Source: Myxococcus hansupus
Lineage (GTDB): Bacteria; Myxococcota; Myxococcia; Myxococcales; Myxococcaceae
Length of the DNA: 64,000 nucleotides
Assembly (NCBI RefSeq): GCF_000280925.3
Contig: NZ_CP012109.1
Location: 3,120,501-3,184,500 of the forward strand
Direction of reading: 5' to 3'
Shown here: piece after piece, positions 36,494 through 54,800 of the stretch
How positions within the stretch are numbered: position 1 is the stretch's first letter
Layout: each line of letters opens with the position of its first letter
The notes under the pieces: model-generated
Databases searched by the model: none
The model's input: the letters and a program-made list of their open reading frames with translations, nothing else
What the model was told of the DNA's origin: nothing
Made by a program: the position numbers and the translations under genes

Positions 36494-38692
36494 ATGTGGT
36501 GTGAGCCGATTGCTGTCGTGGGTCTGGGGTTGCGCTTCCCCAAGTCAGACAGCCCCAGTGCGCTTTGGAAACTGCTGTGCGAGGGGGCCGACGCGACGGG
36601 GGACATTCCACCCGGACGCTGGCCCATGGAGTCTCTCTTTGACTCCAGCCCAGACCAGCCCGGGAAGATTCGGAATCGCCGTGCGGGCTTGATTGACGGC
36701 GTGGACCAGGCGGACCCCACGGCCTTCCGGCTGTCGAAGCGCGAGCTGCGGCAGATGGACCCACAGCATCGGCTGTTGTTCGAGTGCGCGTGGCACGCCT
36801 TGGAGGACGCGGGCATTCCCTTCGATGCCGTGCGGGGGAGCCGCACGGGTGTCTTCATGGGGGTCAACTTCAGCGACTTCCAGCGGATGCTGACCAAGGA
36901 CTGGTCGGCGCTGGATGGCTATGCCGTCCTCGGGACGACGGCGTCCTTCGCCGCCAACCGGCTCTCCTATGCGTTCGACCTGCGCGGGCCCAGCACCGTG
37001 TCCAGCGTGGGCTGCGCGTCGTCGACGGTGGCCCTTCACGAGGCCTGCCGCGCCTTGATGCTGGGCGAGGTGGAGCTGGCGCTGGCGGGCGGCGTGGAGC
37101 TGATGTTGTCCCCGGACAGCAGCATCATGCTGTCTCAGGCCGGGGTGTTCTCCGAGCAGGGCCAGTGCCGGACCTTGGATGCCAAGGCCGACGGGTACGT
37201 GCGCGGCGAGGGCGCGGGCGTGGTGGTGCTCAAGCGCCTGTCGAAGGTCGACGCCAGCGACCGCGTGTACGCCGTGATTCGCGGCAGCGCCGTCAATCAC
37301 AACGGCCGCAACGAGTGGATCATGGCGCCCAGCGCCGGGGCCCAGGCGGAGGTCATCCGCTCGGCCTGCGAGCACGGCGGCGTGGACCCCGCGAGCCTCG
37401 ACTACATCGAGCTGCACGGCTCGTCCTTCCTGAAGGGGGACGCCGCCGAGGCGGACGCGATTGGCGAGGCGCTCGGGACGCAGCGGCCGTTCCCGTGCCG
37501 GCTGGGCGCCATCAGCAACAACCTGGGCTATCAGGGCGCGGCGGCGGGCATCGCCCAGTTCATCAAGGTGTGCCTGTCCCTGCACCACCGCGTCTTGCCG
37601 CCCACGATTCACGTGGACGCGCCGAACCCGCTCATCGACTTCGATGCGCTGGGGCTGCGCATCCAATCGGAGCGGGAGCCCTGGCCCTCGCGTGCGGCGG
37701 GTGTTCCTCCCCGGGCGGGCATCGTGTCGACCTCGCTGGGGGGCGCCAACGGCTTCGTGGTGCTCGAGGCAGCGCCGCAAGCCGTGGACGCCGGGAGGGC
37801 GGAGGCCTCTGGGCATCTGCTGGTGCTTTCGGCGCTCACGCCGGAGGGGCTTCGCCAACGCGCGCTCCAACTGCGGGACTTCCTTGCCGCGACCCCCGAG
37901 TCCTCGCTGGAGGACATCTGCTTCACCGCTGCGTTCAAGCGCCAGCATCACCGGCACCGGGCCGCGGTGGTCGCGGAGGACCTCGCGGGGCTCGTGGAGC
38001 GGCTCGGCTTGTTGGCACGGCCCGGGGAATCCTCGGTGCTGGCACAGGCCGGGCAGCCGGAGCAGCGGGTGGAGGCCGCGCGGGCTTTCGTGGCGGGTGG
38101 GGCTTTCGACCACGACGCCATGGGGGCGCGTGGCGGCCGTTGCGTGAGCCTTCCGGTCCATCCCTTCCAGCGGCAGCGCCTGTGGCCTGAGTGGCTCTCG
38201 CCGGAGGAGGTCTGCCGGTCGCCCACGGAGGCCCGGGCGGACGCCTCCACGGTGCTTCAGGCGGCGGCGCGGGTCGCTGGAGATGCGCGCGAGGTCCCGG
38301 CGATTCAGGGGGAGTTTCAGATGCGGGCGTTCCTGCGGGGACAGCTCGCGCAGGTGCTGGAGGTCGAACCCACGACGCTCGACGCGGAGGGGCGGACCTT
38401 CTTCGAGCTGGGGTTGAACTCGATTGGCGCCACCCAGTTGAAGGAGCGGCTGGCCCGCGCGCTGGAGCTGACGCTGTCGACGACGCTCCTCTTCGAACTC
38501 CCCCGGCTGGAGCCGCTCGCGAAGCGGCTGGTGGCCCTTCAAGAGGCGAAAGGTGCGCGGAAACGCGAGGCCGTGAGCGTGTCCGAGCAGGAGGACACGG
38601 GGCTGGTCGAGCGCATTGCCGGGCTGTCCGAGGACGAGGCGCGCGAGCAGATCGCCCGGACGTTGGCCCAACTCAATCTCGAGGTGGCGTGA
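36494..38692 (+). CDS. PKS loading-type protein: degenerate KS, no AT, ACP
   Basis: About 732 residues. The KS (about 3-430) keeps the nucleophile in an unusual SVGCASST and one His in ELHGSSFLKG, but the second His motif (normally NIGHTEAAAG) reads NNLGYQGAAAG, so His is Tyr and the preceding Lys is Asn. That pattern suits a transfer (non-decarboxylating) KS. The KS-AT linker then jumps straight to the post-AT linker HPFQRQRLW: no AT is present. A typical ACP follows (about 620-690, phosphopantetheine Ser in LGLNSIG). It probably receives the pyrrolyl starter. Start uncertain: ATG 36494 with GGAG upstream; TTG 36422 and GTG 36428 give a longer N-terminus. Overlaps the next gene by one base (TGATG). 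Confidence 0.88.
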   Translation: MWCEPIAVVGLGLRFPKSDSPSALWKLLCEGADATGDIPPGRWPMESLFDSSPDQPGKIRNRRAGLIDGVDQADPTAFRLSKRELRQMDPQHRLLFECAWHALEDAGIPFDAVRGSRTGVFMGVNFSDFQRMLTKDWSALDGYAVLGTTASFAANRLSYAFDLRGPSTVSSVGCASSTVALHEACRALMLGEVELALAGGVELMLSPDSSIMLSQAGVFSEQGQCRTLDAKADGYVRGEGAGVVVLKRLSKVDASDRVYAVIRGSAVNHNGRNEWIMAPSAGAQAEVIRSACEHGGVDPASLDYIELHGSSFLKGDAAEADAIGEALGTQRPFPCRLGAISNNLGYQGAAAGIAQFIKVCLSLHHRVLPPTIHVDAPNPLIDFDALGLRIQSEREPWPSRAAGVPPRAGIVSTSLGGANGFVVLEAAPQAVDAGRAEASGHLLVLSALTPEGLRQRALQLRDFLAATPESSLEDICFTAAFKRQHHRHRAAVVAEDLAGLVERLGLLARPGESSVLAQAGQPEQRVEAARAFVAGGAFDHDAMGARGGRCVSLPVHPFQRQRLWPEWLSPEEVCRSPTEARADASTVLQAAARVAGDAREVPAIQGEFQMRAFLRGQLAQVLEVEPTTLDAEGRTFFELGLNSIGATQLKERLARALELTLSTTLLFELPRLEPLAKRLVALQEAKGARKREAVSVSEQEDTGLVERIAGLSEDEAREQIARTLAQLNLEVA

Positions 38693-41600
38693 TGAGTCGG
38701 AAGGACGAAGCCGTGGCGGAGCTGACGCCTCTTCAGCAGGCGCTGCTGACCATCGAGAAGCTGCAGAAGAAGCTGGCGACGGCCACCCAGGGTGACAGTG
38801 AGCCCATCGCCATCATCGGCATGGGCTGCCGGTTTCCGGGGGGCGCGAACAGCCCGGAGACGTTCCACGAACTGCTGTGGGGCGGGGGCGAGGCGCTGTC
38901 GGAGATTCCCGCGGACCGTCGCGCCCTTCAGGGGCTCTACGACCCGGACCCCACCAAGCCGGGGAAGCTCGCCATGCGGCGCGCTGGCTTCGTCGACGGC
39001 GCCGACCGGTTCGACGCCGAGTTCTTCCACATCTCCCGGCGCGAAGCCGAGGGCATGGACCCGCAGCAGCGCTTCTTCCTGGAGGTGAGCTGGGAGGCCC
39101 TGGAGCACGCGGGGATTCCGCCGCGCCAACTGCAGGGGACTCGCACGGGCGTGTTCGCGGGTGTCCACGCGAAGGACTACGCGTTCGTGACGGGGGGCGG
39201 ACTGGAGAAGGTGGGGACCCACTACTCCACGGGTGTGGACGCCAGCTATGTCGCGGGGCGCCTGTCCTATCTGTTGGGGCTCGAGGGCCCCAGCATGGCC
39301 GTGGACACGGCGTGTTCGTCGTCGCTGTCCGCCGTGCACCTGGCGTGTCAGAGCCTGCGGACCGAGGAGTCGACGCTGGCCATCGCCGGTGGCGTGAAGC
39401 TCATCCTGGCGCCGCACCTCAGCGTCTTCCTGTCCAAGGCGGGGGCCCTGTCTCCGACCAGCCGCTGCCGCACCTTCGACCGGGAGGCCGACGGCATGGT
39501 GCAGGGCGAAGGCTGCGGCGTGGTCGTCCTGAAGCGGCTGCGGGACGCCGTCCGGGATGGCGACCGCATCCTCGCGACCCTTCGCGGTACCGGCATGAAC
39601 CACGACGGCGCCAGCGGTGGCCTCACGGTTCCGAACGTCCGGGCGCAGGAAGCACTGTACCGGCGCGTTCTCCAACGCGCGGGCATCGACCCGGCCCAGG
39701 TGGACTACCTGGAAGCGCATGGGACCGGGACGCGCCTGGGTGACCCGATTGAGCTCGACGGGGTGGCGCGTGTCTACGGTGCGTCGCGGCCGGCGGAGCG
39801 CCCGCTGTGGGTGGGCTCCGTCAAACCGAACATCGGACATACCGAAGCCGCCGCGGGCATCGCCGGGCTCATCAAGGCGGTGCTTGTCCTCCAGTCCGGA
39901 GAGATTCCGCCGTCCCTCCACTTCGAGCATCCGACCCCGGAGTTCGCGTGGGAGGGCTCGGGCCTCGACGTGCCTCGGGGCCGCACGCCGCTCGCGTCCA
40001 AGGACGGTCCGCACCGCGTCGCGGTGAGCTCGTTCGGCATGAGCGGGGTGAACGCGCACGCGCTCGTCGAGTCCTATTCGAATCCCACGGAGGGGGCCGC
40101 GACGTCTGGGCACTTCGTGCTCCCGCTGTCGGCGCGGACGGAGCCGGCGTTGCGCGAGCTGGCGGGAGCCTGGGCCCGGCGGCTGTCGTCCCTGATGGAC
40201 CTCCGGCTGGGAGACGTCTGCTACACGGCCGGGGCCGGGCGTTCCCATCACGCGCATCGCGCCGCGCTGTTGGGCGCCACACCTGAAGCGTTGCGTGCGG
40301 CGCTGCTGGCGGTCGCCGAAGGACGCGCCGTTGAAGGCGTCGTTCGCGGGCACGCCAAGGCGGACGTGGACGGCTCCACGGTGCTCGTGTTCGGTGACAC
40401 GGAGCCCGGCGTGGAGCGGCTCCTGCGCGAACTGCTGGAGCACGCGGCGTTCCGGCGGCACGCGGAGAAGGTGGACGCCACGTTCCGGCAGGTGGCCGGA
40501 TGGTCCGTCCTGGAACACGTGGCGCGCGGACAGGGGTCGTCGGGCGACGAGACGAAGGCGGGGGTCCTGTTCGTCTACCAGGTGGCTTGGGCCGCGCTGT
40601 GGCAGGCGTGCGGCCTGACCGCCGTGGGCGTCGCGGGGGCTGGCATCGGGGCGCTCTCCGCGGCGGTGGTCTCGGGGCTGCTCGCGGAGGAGGACGCCAT
40701 CCGGCTGAGCCTGCGTCTGCCCTCGACACAGCCTGTTCGTCCTCAGCCCGCGAAGTGCCCGTACTTCTCCTTCGTGGACGCAGCCTGGGTCGAAGCGGGC
40801 GCGACGCTGCCCGCGGAGGCTTGGGAGCAGCAGCGGGCCGCCGCGGTGGACCTGCATCGGGTGGCGGAACACCTGAGCTCACGTCGCGTGGCCGCCTTCG
40901 TTCTGGCTTCCACTGGGGACGCGGGCCACGAGGCCTTCGAGGCCGAGACTCGGCGCCTGGGCAGCGGCGCGCTCGTGCTTCGCGCCAGCCAGCAGGAGCG
41001 CGGCGCCTGGCCGGGGGTGCTGCATATCATCGCGCGCCTCTATGGCAGTGGAGTGCGGGTCCGGTTCGAGGGGCTCCATGTCGGGGCCCGGAAGACGGCG
41101 GTGCCGACGTATCCGTGGCAGCGCGAGCGTTTCTGGTGGGATGGGGAACACGCCCCCGCGAAGACGGCGGTCGTCCCTTCGCCCTCGCTTCCGGTGGTGC
41201 TCGCGCCGCCGTCCGTGGACGGCCTCTTTTGTGATGTCTCGTGGACCGAACAGGTTGCTCGCGAGGCCCAGGTCCAGGCGGCGGGACACTGGCTCATCGT
41301 CACGGAGGCGGCGGACGGTGCGAGCGCTCTTCATGCCGCGTTGGTGAAGGCGGGCGGCACCGTCCGCTTGGCGCGTGCGGACTCCGACCTGGATGCCGTG
41401 CTGCGTGAGTCGACGTCGAGTGGGCAGTCGCTCCGAGGCGTCGTCTTCCTGGCGAGCGCGGCACGGTCCGAGGCGCTGGATGGGCTGAGCGCGTCCGTCT
41501 TGCGTGAAGTCACAGCGGCGGTGTCGCTCGTGCAAGCCCTGTCGCGGATGGCGGAGCCGCCCCGGCTGGTCCTGGTCACGCAAGGTGCGCAGGCCGCGGA

Positions 41601-42983
41601 TGACGCGGCGGGGCCGGTGGTGCTGTCCGGTGCGCCGCTCTGGGGGCTCGGTCGTGTCATCGCCTACGAGCACCCGGAGCTCGCCTGCAAGCGAATCGAT
41701 GTCGACCCGTCGTTGCTCCATGCCGTGGTGCCGGAGTTCGTGCGCGCGGGAGGGGCAACTTCGGACGACGACGAAGTGGTCCTCCGGGGCGAGAAGCGGC
41801 TGACGCCTTCGTTCACGCAGGACCTCACGCCGAAGCGAGAGGCGGGCGCCTTCCGTCCTCGGGCGGACCGCACGTATCTGATTACAGGAGGCCTGGGGGG
41901 GATCGGCCTTCGGCTGGCGTCGTGGCTAGCGGCCCATGGCGCCCGGCACCTCGCCCTGTGCGGCAGGAAGGGGGAGACGGAAGAAGCGCGCCTCGCTCTG
42001 GCTCCGCTCCGTGATGCGGGTGTGCGCGTGGCGACGTTCCGCGTCGACGTGAGCCGCGCCGAGCAGGTGGCGGAGATGCTGGAGTCCCTCCGGCGGGGTG
42101 GGGCGCCCCTGGGCGGCATCTTCCACAGCGCGGGTGTGCTGGCGGACAGCTCCCTGTTGCAGTGGGCGTCGCGCGACTTCGAGACCGTCATGGGGCCGAA
42201 GGTGCAAGGCGCCTGGAACCTCCACGCGCTGGCGACGGACGCCACGCTCGAACAGTTCGTCCTCTTCTCTTCGACCGCGTCGTTGATGGGCTCACCGGGC
42301 CAGGCCAGCTACGCAGCGGCGAACGCGTTCCTCGATGCGTTGGCGCAGCTCCGGCGCGCTCGGGGTCTGCCTGCCGTCAGCCTCAACTGGGGAAGCTGGG
42401 GCGAAGTCGGAATGGCCGTCGCGGATGCACGGCGAGGCGAGCGGCTCGCGGGGCAGGGCATGTCGCCCATGTCCGTGGACGAAGCCCTGGCGGCCATGGC
42501 GCAGGTTCTCGTCGAGAACCCCATCCGCCGGGGAATTGCCCGCTTCGACGCGGAGCGGTGGTGCGCGAGTCATCCCTCCATCGCGACCTCATCCTTGTTC
42601 CGCGGTGCCTCCGTGCCCGAAGAGGCCACCGAGGCGGAGTCGGCGCCGCGCAAGCTGCGCGAGGTGCTGCTCTCGCTCGAGGGGAGCGCTCGCCGGGAAG
42701 CCTTGGAGATTCGGCTGAAGGAGATGGTCAGCGAGGTCGGAAAGATTCCGGCCGCGAAGCTGTCACCCTCCGACTCGTTCGACGCGCTGGGGTTCGACTC
42801 CATCATGGCGCTCGAACTTCGCGACCTGGTGCTGGGCGAGCTCGACGTGAGCATGCCCCTCAAGAGTTTCGTCGATGATCGTTCCATCGAGCAGGTGACG
42901 GTTGAGCTTCTCGAGAAGCTCGCGGTCGCCAGTGTGCTCAGCGCTGCCCCTTCGGAGCGCGGTGAATCCAAGCGGGTCCTGCT

Positions 42984-42987
<4 letters not shown>
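38692..42987 (+). CDS. PKS module KS-AT(degenerate)-KR-ACP
   Basis: About 1431 residues. A coiled-coil docking helix precedes an intact KS (about 37-460; DTACSSS, EAHGTGT, NIGHTEAAAG). The next region (about 500-800) aligns with an AT but lacks every key motif: GQGSQ is replaced by FGDTEPG and GHSxG by GAGIG; the catalytic Ser and His are absent. The KR is complete with structural subdomain, TGGLGGIG and Tyr in QASYAAAN. The LAD in VLADS is close to the B-type (LDD) pattern. The ACP is present (LGFDSIMA). There is no DH or ER, so this module should leave a beta-hydroxy. An acyltransferase from another module or protein must supply the extender. Overlaps the next gene by 4 bases (ATGA). Confidence 0.92.
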
Positions 42988-51881
<8,894 letters not shown>

Positions 51882-51890
51882 GACGGATCG

Positions 51891-54800
51891 ATGTCAGCGC
51901 AAGGAAGCGATACGAGCTACGGCGAGCTGATGAAGCGCGCGCTCCTGAAGTTGCAGGAGGCCCAGTCGAAGCTCGATGCCCAGGAGCTGGAGCGGCATGG
52001 CGCCATCGCCATCGTGGGGATGGGCTGCCGTTTCCCCGGCGGCGTGACGGACCCAGAGGGCTACTGGCGCCTCCTCGCGGAGGGCACGGACACCGTCACG
52101 GAGGTGCCTGGCGACCGGTGGAACGCGGACAGCTTCTTCCACCCCGACCCGGACCATCCCGGTGGCATCTACACGCGCCACGGCAGCTTCCTTCGGGGGA
52201 TGGACCAGTTCGAGCCGCGCTTCTTCGGCATCTCTCCGCGCGAAGCGGCGCGGATGGACCCGCAGCACCGCCTGCTGTTGGAGGTGGCCTGGGAGTCGGT
52301 GGAGCGCGCTGGCCGCAGTCCGGCGAGCCTCCACGGCACGCGGACAGGCGTCTTCGTGGGCCTGATGGGGCAGGACTACACGCAGATTGCCACGCAGTCG
52401 CCGGAGTTGATCGACGCGCACACGGGCGCGGGCAACGGCGCGAGCGTCGCCGCCGGGCGGCTCTCGTACACGTTCGGTCTCCAGGGCCCCAGCCTCACGG
52501 TGGACACCGCGTGCTCGTCGTCGCTCGTCGCGGTGCACCTCGCCATTCGCAGCCTGCGTCAGCGTGAGAGCGACTTCGCCTTCGCGGGGGGCGTGAACCT
52601 GGTCCTCTCGCCAGTGGCGACGTTGATCGAGTCCCGCACGCACATGCTGTCTCCGGATGGGCGCTGCAAGACCTTCGACGCTTCGGCCAACGGCATCGGG
52701 CGAGGGGAAGGGTGTGGCCTCGTCTTCCTGCGGCGCCTGGAAGACGCGCTCGCGGACGGGGACCCCATCGTCGCGGTGCTTCGTGGCTCGGCGGTGAACC
52801 AGGATGGGCGCACCAGCGGGCTCACCGTCCCCAACGGCCTCGCACAGCAGCGGGTCATCCGTGATGCGTTGAATGACGCGAAGGTCGAGCCCGCGAAGGT
52901 GGGGTACGTCGAGGCCCACGGGACGGGCACCGCGTTGGGTGACCCCATCGAGCTGGAGGCGCTCTCCGCCGTCTACTGCGCCAGGACGGGACGCCAGCAG
53001 CCCCTGATGGCGGGCTCCGTGAAGACGAACATGGGGCACCTGGAGGGGGCCTCCGGCATCGCGGGGTTGATCAAGTCGGCGCTGTGTCTGGCGAAGGCGG
53101 AGGTGCCTCCTCATCTCCACCTGCGCACGCCCACGTCGCACGTGGATTGGCGGCAACTGTCCATCGAGGTGCCCACCGCGCTCCGTCCTTGGACGGCCGA
53201 GGCGTCACGCTTCGCGGCCGTGAGCTCGTTCGGGTTCTCGGGGACCAACGCGCACGTGGTCCTGGAGTCGGCCCCGGCGCCCAAGCTGTCGGAGCGCGCG
53301 GTGGCGCGGCCATCGCATGTCCTGGCGCTCTCGGCCCGGTCGGCGGGAAGCCTGCGCCGGCTCGCGGGTTCGTTGGCGGACGCGCTGTCGAACGGGCACG
53401 GTGATGCGCTCGCGGACGTCTGCCACACGATGAACACCGGCCGTGCCGCCATGGAGGAGCGCGCGGCGTTCGTGGCCCCGACGTCCGAAGCGTTGGCTCA
53501 GTCCCTGCGCGCCTTCAGCCAGGGGGAGGGCGGAGCCGCCGCGGAGGGTCGGAAGGAGGAGCACGCGCCCAAGGTCGCCTTCCTCTTCACGGGACAAGGC
53601 TCCCAGTACGTGGGCATGGGCCGTGAGCTGTTCGACACGGAGCCCGCCTTCCGTCGCGAGCTGCTGCGCTTCGAGGAGATTCTGAAGCCGCACCTCGAGC
53701 GGCCTTTGACGGAGGTGTTGTTCAAGGACACCTCGGGCGCGCTCGACGAGACGCGGTACACCCAGCCGGCGTTGGTGGCGCTGGAGCTGGCCCTGGCGAG
53801 TCTGCTTCGCGCCTGGGGCCTGCGCGCGGACGCGGTCCTGGGGCACAGCGTGGGTGAGTACGCGGCGGCCATGTTCGCGGGTGTCATGACGCCCGAGGCC
53901 GGGCTCCCGCTGGTGGCCGAGCGCGCGCGGTTGATGCAAGCGCTGCAAGCGCCCGGCGCGATGCTGGCCGTGTTCGCGGAGCCGTCACGCGTGGCACCGT
54001 TCCTCGCACCGCATCCGAGGGTGAGCGTCGCGGCGCTCAATGGTCCGCGCAACACGGTGATTTCCGGGGATGCGGCGTCCATCGACGCGATTGTCCAACG
54101 GCTGGTGTCGGAGGGAATCGAGAGCCGGCGGTTGAACGTCTCGCACGCCTTCCACTCGCCGCTGATGCAGCCCATGCTGGCGGAGTTCGAGCGCGCCGTC
54201 GCGCGCGTCGCGTTGCAGCCGCCCCAGGTCGCGCTCATCTCGAATCTCGACGGCCGCGAGGTGGGGGAGGCCATCACCCAGTCCGGCTATTGGTCTCGCC
54301 ACGTCCTCCAGCCCGTGTGCTTCGCGGAGGGCGTCCAGACGCTCGTCCAGCGCGGGGTGCGCGTGTTCCTGGAGCTCGGGCCCAAGCCCTCGTTGTCGGG
54401 CTTCGCTCGGGACGTGGTGGCCAGCGAAGCCGCGGTGTGGCTGGAGACGCTGCATCCGCGCCGCTCGGACTGGGCGGGCCTGCTCCGCGCGCTGGCCGAG
54501 CTTCACGTGCGCGGCGTCAGCGTGGACTGGGCGGGCTTCGACGTGGGCCAGGGCCTCAGGCGCACGGTGTTGCCGACCTATCCCTTCGAGCGCCAGCGCT
54601 ACTGGTTGGACGTCCCCGCACCCTGGACGCGGCAGGTCCGGCGCGCTTCGACACATCCCTTGCTCGGTGCCCGGTTGGAGTCTCCGGCGCTGAAGGACGG
54701 CACGACGGTCTTCAGTTCGGAGCTGTCCGCGGACACCGCGTCCTTCGTCACGGACCACCGTGTGTATGGCAAGGCCGTGGTCCCGGCCTCGGCGTTCGTG

